Below are positions 8,316-15,427 of a stretch of 22,910 bases of DNA, one piece after another. The DNA comes from Pseudomonadota bacterium (GTDB lineage Bacteria; Desulfobacterota; Syntrophia; Syntrophales; UBA5619). Every line of letters starts with the position of its first letter. Position 1 is the stretch's first letter. The stretch is taken from positions 1 through 22,910 of the forward strand of contig JAHJQP010000051.1 in assembly GCA_018819165.1 (NCBI GenBank). Direction: 5' to 3'. A program made the translations under genes and the position numbers. A model generated the notes under the pieces. That model saw only the letters and a list, made by a program, of their open reading frames with translations, ran no database searches and was not told the origin of the DNA.

Positions 8316-9197
8316 ATGTCGCAGCAAAGACCAGTCGTGTTCCCGAAGATCAGTCCTTTCGCATGGGCTCTCCTGCTTGTCTTCCTGGCCGGTCCCGCCT
8401 GGGGGGAACAACCGCAAAATCGGCCGCAGGACAAACCGGCAAGCGCTGAAGCGGCCGCGGAAGCGGACCGGAAGGTGTCCTTGCAGCCGTATCTCAAGGG
8501 ATATTATTTTGATACGAAAGCCATCCTGACGGCTCCGGCGCGGTGGGATGTGCAAGACTGGCTCGTGGCAGGGGCCGTCGTCGGGGTTGCCGCCGGTCTT
8601 TATGCCTACGACCAGGATCTGAAGGAATGGGCCCAGAAGCGCCGCAATAGGACGACGGACGATATCGCCCGCTTCACCGAGCCCTTCGGGAAGGGCTTCT
8701 ATACCGTGCCCGCCCTGGGGTTGCTCTATGCCTACGGGTATGCCGTCGAGAATGGAAAAGCCAGGGAAACGGCCCTGCTTGGGGTGGAGAGCTTCGTCAT
8801 TTCTCAGGTCTTCACTCAAATCCTGAAATATGCCACCCACCGTCGGCGCCCCGACGACGGGCCGCGCTATGACCGCTGGGACGGACCGGGTTTCTCCGGG
8901 GAGGATCTCTCCTTTCCCTCCGCCGAGACCACGGCGGCCTTTTCCGTCGCCACGGTCATCGCCTCTGAATACGACAACACGATCTATGTGCCCGTGATCG
9001 CTTACGGCATCGCATCCATGACCGCCCTTTCCCGGATCAACGACAACGATCACTGGGCCTCCGATGTCTTCGCCGGTGCGGCCATCGGCTATTTTACCGC
9101 CCGTTTCCTCATCCGTCTCCATAAAAACAGCCGGTTCGCCCTCCTTCCCCTTCTGGAGAACGGCCGGCAGGGTTTGGCCTTGGCCTACCGATTCTAA
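8316..9197 (+). CDS. Secreted/membrane PAP2-superfamily phosphatase
   Basis: 293 residues from the ATG at 8316 (AAGGGTGAG upstream). An N-terminal hydrophobic signal ends at AWG (about residue 30) and is followed by a Pro/Ala/Glu-rich linker. PAP2 signature: K171-x6-R178-P179; PSAE at 201-204, where most members have PSGH; and S239-R240-x5-H246-x3-D250. Several hydrophobic segments (about 83-98, 128-143, 225-240, 251-266) suggest it is membrane associated, with the active site in the periplasm. PAP2 enzymes dephosphorylate lipid phosphates (phosphatidate, undecaprenyl-PP, lipid A). Next to an acyltransferase and LPS genes a lipid substrate is likely, but which one is unknown. Confidence 0.82.
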   Translation: MSQQRPVVFPKISPFAWALLLVFLAGPAWGEQPQNRPQDKPASAEAAAEADRKVSLQPYLKGYYFDTKAILTAPARWDVQDWLVAGAVVGVAAGLYAYDQDLKEWAQKRRNRTTDDIARFTEPFGKGFYTVPALGLLYAYGYAVENGKARETALLGVESFVISQVFTQILKYATHRRRPDDGPRYDRWDGPGFSGEDLSFPSAETTAAFSVATVIASEYDNTIYVPVIAYGIASMTALSRINDNDHWASDVFAGAAIGYFTARFLIRLHKNSRFALLPLLENGRQGLALAYRF

Positions 9198-9200
9198 TAG

Positions 9201-9235
9201 CCGGAGACGCCGAGACAAAAAGCGCCGGGTTTTTT
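9201..9235 (+). terminator. Candidate terminator after the PAP2 gene
   Basis: Four bases after the PAP2 stop, CCGG-(AGA bulge)-CGC pairs with GCG-CCGG (9222-9229), followed by GTTTTTT. The stem is short and bulged. The T-run abuts the 29-bp repeat at 9234. Confidence 0.4.
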
Positions 9236-9262
9236 ACCGCCTCCGGTTTTCCGGACGGAGGG
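9234..9262 (+). repeat. 29-bp direct repeat, left copy (matches the 3' end of ilvC)
   Basis: Exact copy of 13627-13655, same orientation. On the minus strand it would encode LRPENRRR and a stop, the C-terminus of the ilvC product here. It contains the hairpin TCCGGTTTTCCGGA. With the right copy it brackets the ATPase block, 4393 bp apart. Confidence 0.8.
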
Positions 9263-9485
9263 AACTTGCCCGTTTCCTGGACAAAGCGCCCGATGAGATG
9301 CGCACGATGCCGATCTGAAAGAAGCGGGAGCTCCTGATGAGCCACTGCCGAGAGGAGTGCCTCCGGCATCCCGACCCCCGCGATCCTGAAGGGGATCGGC
9401 CCGTGGGACTTGCTCACCGAGGAGGCCAAGGCGAAGATAATGGTGCTTGCGTGGTAAGGCCACAGGGAGCACTGAGCTTCAGCGC
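9263..9485. other. Gene-free stretch between the left 29-bp repeat and the STAND gene
   Basis: No gene is supported. A 38-codon plus-strand frame without a start codon (9341-9457, including GIPTPAILKGIGPWDLL) ends at TAA and may be a decayed gene end, but I do not recognise it. No clear terminator is seen for the minus-strand gene ending at 9486. Confidence 0.3.
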
Positions 9486-11984
9486 CTATTTCACCATCCT
9501 GTTGTGAAGGATCTCTGCCCGCTGCAGAATTCTACGTTGAATATCGTTCGCAATTTCCACCACCTCGCGGGGCGCTCGATAAGGCTTGCCAGCGGACATC
9601 TTGAGGGCCACGATCAGGGGTTCCATCGCAGGTTCTGATTTTGTTCCCTCGATTGCTCGAAGGGCCGGTTCGGCTTGGCCCGTCGCGGACGCATCCACGA
9701 AGAAGGAAAGTATATCCTGAGAACATTTTTCGACCATGCCCGGATCATCCGAAAATCGCTTTGCGTGTTCGAAGGCCTCTTCCCACCTGGATGCAAGGCC
9801 AAGTAGACAGGCCAGTGTATGGTGAAAGGTCATATTTTGCGGCATTATCGAAAGGGCCTTTTCCACGGCTGCAATTGCCTGATCCACTTCTAAAGAATCC
9901 CCTATTTCATATACCTTCCAGGCTTTGCCGTTGAGCGCACGGGCTACACACTCACGCAGGGGAAGCTCTTCAGCATCCCCGAAACGGCTGATCACCTCGT
10001 CGTAAACCGTGATCTCATCTTCCCCTCGGCCAAGGCTGCCTAAGGTAATCCCCTTGTTCACGAGCGCACGGGCCACACGCTCACGCAGGGGAAGCTCTTC
10101 AGCATCCCCGAAACGTCTGATCACCTCGTCGTAAACCGTGATCGCATCTTCCCCTCGGCCAAGACTGCCTAAGGTAATCCCCTTGTTCACGAGCGCACGG
10201 GCCACACGCTCACGCAGGGGAAGCTCTTCAGCATCCCCGAAACGTCTGATCACCTCGTCGTAAACCGCAATCTCATCTTCCCCTCGGCCAAGGCTTTCCA
10301 AGGCAACACCCTTGTTCATGAGCGCACGGGCCACTTGCTCACGCAGGGGAAGCTCTTCAGCATCCCCGAAACGGCTGATCACCTCGTCGTAAACCGCGAT
10401 CGCATCCTCCCCTCGGCCAAGACTTCCCAAGGCAACCCCCTTGTTCACGAGCGCACGGGCTATTTCCGACCGAGCTTGCGGTTCATCCTCTCCCGATTTG
10501 CGGTAGTGCTCAAGGATTGAATCCAGAGCACCCACAGCCTGTTGAAAGTCGCCATTTTCAAATGCCGTTCTTCCACGGTCCCATAATTTGGCTTCGTTGT
10601 CTTGCATCTCGACTTCAGCCGGTGTCATCCTATATCGATTGATCACTTCAGATACCTCCGGAAGCTTGAAAAAAGCAGCCGGCGTCGCTCTGAACAGTCG
10701 ATCAAGCCCCCCTTCCTCATGGGAAGCCTCATCCAACACAGCCCTATAACCTTCGATCCAGGAAAGCCGATCCTCTGCTCCATGTCTGCAAGCCTCGTCA
10801 GCAAGGGCGCAAGCCACCCGTTCTTTCCCGTATAGGGGGACCATGAAGCGGACCAATGCCCGCACACGATCCGCCTCCACTCCCGAAAGACGCATGAGGT
10901 GATAGATATTGTAGAGTCGCTCGACGATCTGGTAGAGATTTTTCCGGCCCACCTTTCCCGCCTCCGCAACCGCGCCTCTACCCACAAGCTTTTTGAGCAT
11001 CGCGCTGGCGGTGTTGACACTCAGGCGGCAGCGATCGGCTACCTGGCGCGCCTCAGCCGGCTCCCAAATCTCAGCGAGCGTTACAAACACCCTTCGTTCC
11101 ATGGGGGGAAGGGACTCCACATTGGCCTTAAAGTAGGTTGTATGATCGTCGACGAGGATGACGAGGTCGTCCATCAGTTCGGCCAGGGATCGGCCTTTGG
11201 CGAAATCTGCCAGGATGGCCAGGAGGCGGGGGCTCCCTCCGGTCAGGATCTCCATTGGCCTGATCCGCTCATCTGCCAGTTCTTCACCCGTGATGTAACG
11301 CCACAACACACGGCAATCATCGGTGGAAAGCGGCGCGAGGGTGATCTCCCGGAACAGTTCAAAGTTTGCCTTATCCGCGTTTATGATCTCTCCGAAGCGC
11401 ATGGTCGCCGTGGCAACCAGCATCACCTCGGGGTTGTTCAGTAGGGTTTGACGGAGATCCCAGGCATCGTTGGTCCCCGATTGTTCTCCCAGGATCATCT
11501 GCAGATTTTCGACAACCACCAGGAGTTTGGCGCTCCGTTCAGCAGCGAATTCACTCAGGGCGGCCAGCGCTTGAGCCTTCAGCCTTTTTCCATCCATCTC
11601 TTTTCGAAGGGTTTCGTAACGTTGAAGCCAACGAAGATGATCCCTTTTAGCCTCTCTTTCCTGTATGGCGATCCGTTCGAGAACACGCAGCCATAATTCC
11701 CCTTCACCGGCCACATCGTAAATCTCTTCAGAAAGTACCGCAGGATACCATTTCCGGCCCAAGAGCGCATCCTTTTGGATCGCCAGTGCCAACCGGCGGA
11801 CGAGCATGGTCTTTCCCATGCCCCTGGTTCCGATGACGATCACATGCTGATTCGTTAGACCGTCGTTTTCCCGAACAATACGAAGCAAAGAACTCAGTTC
11901 CACCTCCCTCACAACAAAAGCGTCTTCCAGCTCCGTCTCGCTCAAAAACATGGGATTGTGCTTGATTAATTTTACTGGTGTCAT
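9486..11984 (-). CDS. STAND-like P-loop ATPase with winged helix and TPR repeats
   Basis: 832 residues. Start at 11984 with GGGAGAGG just upstream, 12 bases after the previous gene's stop. Order seen: a short lead; Walker A GTRGMGKT (52-59); a Walker-B-like strand LLVVVENL (154-161), where the expected Asp-Asp/Glu is Glu-Asn; ATATMRFGEI (191-200), like an arginine/sensor strand; TGGSPRLL (248-255), typical of Orc1/Cdc6- and STAND-type lid domains; a winged helix (about 296-365); helical TPRs (about 470-700) with four nearly identical 43-residue units (513-684); and a C-terminal helical part. STAND proteins use the repeat region to sense a ligand and the ATPase to oligomerise. No effector domain (nuclease, protease, TIR) is recognisable. 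The role is unknown; defence, regulation or stress sensing are possible. A+T content is visibly higher than in the flanking genes. Confidence 0.75.
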   Translation of the reverse strand: MTPVKLIKHNPMFLSETELEDAFVVREVELSSLLRIVRENDGLTNQHVIVIGTRGMGKTMLVRRLALAIQKDALLGRKWYPAVLSEEIYDVAGEGELWLRVLERIAIQEREAKRDHLRWLQRYETLRKEMDGKRLKAQALAALSEFAAERSAKLLVVVENLQMILGEQSGTNDAWDLRQTLLNNPEVMLVATATMRFGEIINADKANFELFREITLAPLSTDDCRVLWRYITGEELADERIRPMEILTGGSPRLLAILADFAKGRSLAELMDDLVILVDDHTTYFKANVESLPPMERRVFVTLAEIWEPAEARQVADRCRLSVNTASAMLKKLVGRGAVAEAGKVGRKNLYQIVERLYNIYHLMRLSGVEADRVRALVRFMVPLYGKERVACALADEACRHGAEDRLSWIEGYRAVLDEASHEEGGLDRLFRATPAAFFKLPEVSEVINRYRMTPAEVEMQDNEAKLWDRGRTAFENGDFQQAVGALDSILEHYRKSGEDEPQARSEIARALVNKGVALGSLGRGEDAIAVYDEVISRFGDAEELPLREQVARALMNKGVALESLGRGEDEIAVYDEVIRRFGDAEELPLRERVARALVNKGITLGSLGRGEDAITVYDEVIRRFGDAEELPLRERVARALVNKGITLGSLGRGEDEITVYDEVISRFGDAEELPLRECVARALNGKAWKVYEIGDSLEVDQAIAAVEKALSIMPQNMTFHHTLACLLGLASRWEEAFEHAKRFSDDPGMVEKCSQDILSFFVDASATGQAEPALRAIEGTKSEPAMEPLIVALKMSAGKPYRAPREVVEIANDIQRRILQRAEILHNRMVK
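9933..10448 (-). repeat. Four tandem 129-bp units encoding near-identical TPRs
   Basis: Units begin at 9933, 10062, 10191 and 10320, exactly 129 bp apart, each starting GAGCGCACGG on the plus strand. They differ at only a handful of positions each. They encode 43-residue units with core LGRGEDAI.VYDEVI.RFGD. The changes fall on a few residues (A/E, T/A, S/R). Partial, more diverged units flank the array. Confidence 0.95.
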
Positions 11985-11996
11985 GATATCCTCTCC

Positions 11997-13226
11997 CTAA
12001 AGCGGCCTATATTTGAGTTCAAAGCTTCTCTTCCACCAATCCCTGACCAATGACGAGACAAACCGAAGCGTTGTCCTGTCTTCGTTCCATGCAAGATATC
12101 CGTCATGGATGAGAACATCGAGTACTTCACTGAGCAGGGCTTCGCCGTCGGCAAGCTCGGCCCTTTGCATCAGAAGGCGGGCGTTTTCAACCTTTAGGCC
12201 ATCGGCCATAGCCGCTTCCGTCAACAGATCCAAAGCCAGCGGGACGGCCTCCCTCTCCAGGACGCGCTGCAACCTTTCATCATACGTTGCCAACTCGGCA
12301 TGCCCGCGTGTACTGAGCATCGAGGACTGGTAGACACGATTGACGTCTTCCGAAGCGGGACGAAAATTTTTGCGTTTTTCACAATCCTCATACAGCATCC
12401 CAAAAAACATTTGGACATGGTGCGGGATATATGAACCAAGTTTGTTCAGGAGCATATTGAGCGATGCGCGCTCCCATTCCAAACCATAACATTCCGCCAA
12501 GGCGTTGAGACAGGACTCGGCCGTTTCCCGGTTCCAGGGTTCCAAAGGAAAGGGCCTCAATTGCGTGATCGTATGGCTCAAGCGATGTCGCTTCAGGATC
12601 GGTTCCAGACCGATGGAGCCGCAGACGATAAAACGCAGCTTATCTTGATGTTGCAGCATCATCTGACGCAGCCAGGAGAGAAAAACATCCGCTGCTTCTC
12701 TTTTAGATGGATATGGTTCGGACGTTGTCGGTTGCAGAAGACGCGATAGCATGATGGGCAATTCATCAAGACAAATGGTGAGAGGCTTGTCTGTTTGGGA
12801 AAGGTTATGAAGAATCGTCTGTCCTTTGGCCTGCCAATCACCTGTCAATCCTTCGCGCAATTTAATTCCGAAGGTATCGGGTATCTGGACACTTTCCACT
12901 TGCCTGAAGAACACGGTGAACGTATCGGTGACTTTTGTCCATAGGTGCGTATAGGGTTGTGCAGCAAGAGAAAGAGAGACAATCACGTCCTGTGGCGAGG
13001 AGCAGTCCTGAACATCGACGAATAACAGATCGTCCTGGCCTCTCTCTTCCATGCGACGGAAGGCTTCACGTACAAGGCTGGTCTTTCCCACCCGGCGGGG
13101 AGCGACAATTAAAATACTATTCCCCTCATCGAGCAATCCGATCAAATGCTTCAGTTCTGCCTCACGGTCAAAAAAATGCTCGCCGCTTACCCAGGGACCA
13201 TATTTATTGATCAACCCAGCTGTCAT
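11997..13226 (-). CDS. AAA/archaeal-ATPase-like P-loop protein, partner of the STAND gene
   Basis: 409 residues. Start at 13226 with GGAGGG 7 nt upstream. After WVSGEHFFDREAELKHL comes Walker A APRRVGKTS (42-50), a form common in archaeal-type ATPases, then Walker B LTICLDELP (149-157; D154, E155) and a sensor-like strand FIVCGSIGLEPIL (199-211). The remainder is helical, with LRPFPLEPW (223-231) and a probable winged-helix C-terminus (about 330-409) ending YLAWNEDRTTLRFVSSLVRDWW. It is the first gene of a two-gene operon with the STAND-like ATPase. Function unknown: I recognise the fold but no studied homologue. Codon and base use are A+T-richer than in the adjoining ilv and LPS genes, which suggests acquisition. 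Confidence 0.75.
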   Translation of the reverse strand: MTAGLINKYGPWVSGEHFFDREAELKHLIGLLDEGNSILIVAPRRVGKTSLVREAFRRMEERGQDDLLFVDVQDCSSPQDVIVSLSLAAQPYTHLWTKVTDTFTVFFRQVESVQIPDTFGIKLREGLTGDWQAKGQTILHNLSQTDKPLTICLDELPIMLSRLLQPTTSEPYPSKREAADVFLSWLRQMMLQHQDKLRFIVCGSIGLEPILKRHRLSHTITQLRPFPLEPWNRETAESCLNALAECYGLEWERASLNMLLNKLGSYIPHHVQMFFGMLYEDCEKRKNFRPASEDVNRVYQSSMLSTRGHAELATYDERLQRVLEREAVPLALDLLTEAAMADGLKVENARLLMQRAELADGEALLSEVLDVLIHDGYLAWNEDRTTLRFVSSLVRDWWKRSFELKYRPL

Positions 13227-13255
13227 AAGTTCCCTCCTTTACGTAGCATTTATTT

Positions 13256-13286
13256 CCAACAGAATAGTTGCCAACTTTTTCGTTGG
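13256..13286. promoter_or_regulatory. Proximal operator pair, consensus CCAAC-N6-GTTGG
   Basis: Two abutting palindromes sharing one base: CCAAC-AGAATA-GTTGC (13256-13271) and CCAAC-TTTTTC-GTTGG (13271-13286). The pair covers the predicted -10 box and the initial transcribed region of the ATPase operon, which is where a repressor would sit. Confidence 0.6.
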
Positions 13287-13312
13287 ATAACATTGCAAAT
13301 GCTTTTTGTCAA
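13284..13312 (-). promoter_or_regulatory. Promoter of the two-ATPase operon
   Basis: On the minus strand a perfect TTGACA (13312-13307), 17 nt, then TATCCA (13289-13284). The leader to the ATG at 13226 is about 50 nt. It is bracketed by the two operator pairs. Confidence 0.55.
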
Positions 13313-13321
13313 CTATTATTT

Positions 13322-13352
13322 CCAATGAAATTGTTGGCAACAAAATAGTTGG
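13322..13352. promoter_or_regulatory. Distal operator pair, consensus CCAAC-N6-GTTGG
   Basis: CCAAT-GAAATT-GTTGG (13322-13337) and GCAAC-AAAATA-GTTGG (13337-13352) again share one base. The pair is an imperfect reverse complement of the proximal pair and starts exactly 66 bp from it, just upstream of the -35 box. Confidence 0.6.
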
Positions 13353-13556
13353 TAATATTTTTGAATCTGGCCCAGAACAAAACCACCTCCGACAATCAGT
13401 CTCAGCCGATTTCGGACGGGGGAGGTTGTCGGTTTATGGGAGGAAACATAATAATAACGAGAAGAGCAGGAAGAACAGAAAAAGCGGACAATGCTTTTGT
13501 TGCAACAAGGATAATCATGGACGATGGGTCGTGGGAAGGACGCCGGTCCATGAAAT
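13353..13556. other. Gene-free stretch upstream of the operator array
   Basis: No credible gene. A possible stem pairs CCGACAA (13389-13395) with TTGTCGG (13426-13432). An open plus-strand frame through here runs into the antisense of ilvC and looks accidental. Confidence 0.3.
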
Positions 13557-13594
13557 CCCGGCATCCTTCCCCCGAGGAGGGGAGGGATGCCGGG
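13557..13594 (-). terminator. Strong hairpin downstream of ilvC
   Basis: CCCGGCATCC (13557-13566) pairs perfectly with GGATGCCGGG (13585-13594). On the minus strand it lies about 35 nt past the ilvC stop, but is followed only by ATTTCA rather than a proper T-run. It may be a terminator or a 3'-end-stabilising hairpin. Confidence 0.45.
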
Positions 13595-13610
13595 AGGGGG
13601 ATTTGTCCCG

Positions 13611-13638
13611 CGGAGGCGGTTCGGGGTTACCGCCTCCG
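13611..13638 (-). terminator. Hairpin spanning the ilvC stop codon
   Basis: CGGAGGCGGT (13611-13620) pairs perfectly with ACCGCCTCCG (13629-13638) around an 8-nt loop that contains most of the stop codon. There is no T-run. It overlaps the right copy of the 29-bp repeat. Confidence 0.35.
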
Positions 13639-13655
13639 GTTTTCCGGACGGAGGG
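13627..13655 (+). repeat. 29-bp direct repeat, right copy (3' end of ilvC)
   Basis: Covers the last eight codons, the stop codon and two further bases of ilvC. Exact copy of 9234-9262. The two copies diverge completely on either side. Confidence 0.8.
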
Positions 13656-14679
13656 CCCGGACGGCGGCGCCGGCCTGCCACATCTCCGTCTTGTTCATCG
13701 TCTCCAGCTCGGCGTTGAGTTTCTCCCGGTAGTCGGGGGCGTTATTCACCGAAAGGACGATCCGTGTCTCCTCGCCGGATCGGACGCTCTCGTAGAGTTT
13801 GTCGAAAACCGGGGCGACGGCGTCCCGGAAGGGTCCCTTCCAGTCCAGGGCGCCCCGCTGGGCGGTCGTGCTGCAGTTGGCGTACATCCAGTCCATGCCG
13901 TTTTCCGCGACGAGGCGGATGAGGCTCTGGGTCAGCTCCTCGACGGTTTCGTTGAAGGCCTCGCTCGGGCTGTGGCCGTTCTTCCGAAGGCAGTTGTACT
14001 GCGCCTCCATGACTCCCGCGAGGCAGCCCATCAGGACGCCCCGCTCACCCGTCAAGTCGCTGAAAACCTCCTTTTCGAAGGTCGTCGGGAAGAGGTAGCC
14101 CGAACCGATGGCCACGCCGAGGGCGAGGGTCTTCTCCGTCGCCTTTCCCGTGAAGTCCTGGAAGATCGCATAGCTCGAGTTGAGGCCGCTCCCGTCTAAG
14201 AAGTTGATGCGCAGCGAACGTCCCGAGCCCTTCGGAGCGACGAGGACGACGTCGATGTCCGAAGGCGGGACGACGCCGGTCTGCTCCCGGTAGGTGATGG
14301 AAAAGCCGTGGGAGAAATAGAGCGTTTTCCCCTTCGTCAGATAGGGCTTGAGAGTGGGCCACAGAGCTGTCTGCCCCGCATCGGACAGGAGGTACTCGAT
14401 GACGGTCCCACGCTTCGCCGCCTCCTCGACGGGAAAGAGGGTTTTTCCGGGGACGAAGCCGTCCTGGACGGCCTTCTCCCAGGTGGCGCCGCCCTTCCTC
14501 TGCCCCACGATCACCCGGATGCCGTTGTCGCGGAGGTTCAGGGCCTGACCCGGTCCCTGCACGCCGTAGCCTAAGACGGCCACCGTCTCGTCCTTCAGGA
14601 CCTCCTGCGCCCTGCTCAGGGGAAATTCCTCAGAGGTCACGACCTCTTCCCAGACACCGCCGAAATTGATTTTTGCCAT
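13627..14679 (-). CDS. ilvC: Ketol-acid reductoisomerase
   Basis: 350 residues. Start at 14679 after AGGAGAACATT. Converts acetolactate or acetohydroxybutyrate to the dihydroxy-acids of valine/isoleucine synthesis with NADPH and Mg2+. Dinucleotide-binding loop VLGYGVQGPGQALNLRDNG (35-53) with GQRKGG (59-64) for NADPH; KGSGRSLR; metal-binding Asp and Glu in FSDLTGERGVLMG; the second acidic set in FNETVEELTQSL; and the conserved ANCSTTAQRGALDW. The length fits the class I form with a short N-terminal extension (INFGGVWEEVV). The C-terminus MWQAGAAVRALRPEN is family-like, so this 3' end is genuine and not created by the adjoining repeat. Third gene of the ilvBNC operon, 96 bases after ilvN. Confidence 0.95.
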   Translation of the reverse strand: MAKINFGGVWEEVVTSEEFPLSRAQEVLKDETVAVLGYGVQGPGQALNLRDNGIRVIVGQRKGGATWEKAVQDGFVPGKTLFPVEEAAKRGTVIEYLLSDAGQTALWPTLKPYLTKGKTLYFSHGFSITYREQTGVVPPSDIDVVLVAPKGSGRSLRINFLDGSGLNSSYAIFQDFTGKATEKTLALGVAIGSGYLFPTTFEKEVFSDLTGERGVLMGCLAGVMEAQYNCLRKNGHSPSEAFNETVEELTQSLIRLVAENGMDWMYANCSTTAQRGALDWKGPFRDAVAPVFDKLYESVRSGEETRIVLSVNNAPDYREKLNAELETMNKTEMWQAGAAVRALRPENRRR

Positions 14680-14775
14680 AATGTTCTCCTTTTGTGTATG
14701 AAACGGGGATGGATGCCCCGGTCCGTAAAGTGACGAGGTCTCCCGACCCCGGTGAAACCGTATATCCTGGAAACT

Positions 14776-15270
14776 CTATTCGTCCCGCTTCTGCCGGAAG
14801 ACGGCGATCGCACCCGTCCGGTTCATCTCCTCCACGCCGAAGGGCTCGAAGTACCGCAGGATCGCCGCCGTCTTGTCCTTGTTGGCCGTGATCTCCATGA
14901 TCAGATAGTCTTCGCTCATTGCGATGACCCGGCAGCCGAATACATCGATCGCCCGGAGGATCTCCTTGCGGTTCTCCTCCGTGAGGCGCAGGCTGATGAG
15001 CATCATCTCCCTCTGAACGGAGGGGGCGCCCGTGAAATCCGTCACGGAGACGACGTCGACAAGCTTGTCCAACTGCTTCTTGATTTTCTCCGTAAAGTCG
15101 CTCTCCGCTTTGCTGGTCAGGGTGATCCGGGAGATCTCCGGGTTCGTCGTCTCGGCGACGCAGAGGCTCCTGATGTTGTAACCCCGGCTGCTGAAGACGC
15201 CGGCGATGCGGGAGAGGACCCCGGGCTGGTTGTTCACGAGCAGCGAAATGGTATGTTCTTCAATGGCCAT
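14776..15270 (-). CDS. ilvN: Acetolactate synthase small (regulatory) subunit
   Basis: 164 residues from the ATG at 15270 (AAAGGA upstream; MAIEEHTISLLV is the normal family start, so the upstream in-frame codons are excluded). The N-terminal ACT domain has NNQPGVLSRIAGVFSSRGYNI-type sequence at 13-33, with the loop that binds the feedback inhibitor valine. The C-terminal half (about 80-160, ending ILRYFEPFGVEEMNRTG) is the second regulatory domain. It stimulates the catalytic subunit and makes it feedback sensitive. It lies 157 bp after ilvB, a gap largely filled by a palindromic repeat. Confidence 0.95.
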   Translation of the reverse strand: MAIEEHTISLLVNNQPGVLSRIAGVFSSRGYNIRSLCVAETTNPEISRITLTSKAESDFTEKIKKQLDKLVDVVSVTDFTGAPSVQREMMLISLRLTEENRKEILRAIDVFGCRVIAMSEDYLIMEITANKDKTAAILRYFEPFGVEEMNRTGAIAVFRQKRDE

Positions 15271-15366
15271 ATTCCTTTTTCCTTTCTCTTTTCTCCACGC
15301 AAAAGCATAGAGATGTCTTTGCGAGAGTCGCATTGGAGATTTTTCGGGAACCATGCCACCGCAGCG

Positions 15367-15426
15367 GGAAAATGGGGACAGCTCCCTATTTTCCCTGGGA
15401 AAATAGGGAGCTGTCCCTAATTTTCC
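15367..15426. repeat. 60-bp palindromic intergenic repeat, copy 2 (inverted relative to copy 1)
   Basis: Reverse complement matches 5355-5414 almost throughout, including the AGGGACAGCTCCCT cores and the GGAAAAT/ATTTTCC borders. The centre differs (CTGG). It begins one base after the ilvB stop, inside the ilvBNC transcript, so it would fold as an RNA hairpin between ilvB and ilvN. Confidence 0.85.
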
Positions 15427-15427
15427 A

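Noticed and set aside
9341..9457. 38-codon plus-strand frame as a gene remnant
   Set aside because: No start codon, ends soon after the repeat, no recognisable family; kept only as a remark on the gene-free stretch.
9933..10448. Regular repeats resembling a CRISPR or other repeat array
   Set aside because: 129-bp units without spacers, in frame inside a coding gene; they encode TPR units.
13349..13732. Plus-strand open frame between the operator array and ilvC
   Set aside because: Runs into ilvC antisense, no ribosome-binding site and no family likeness.
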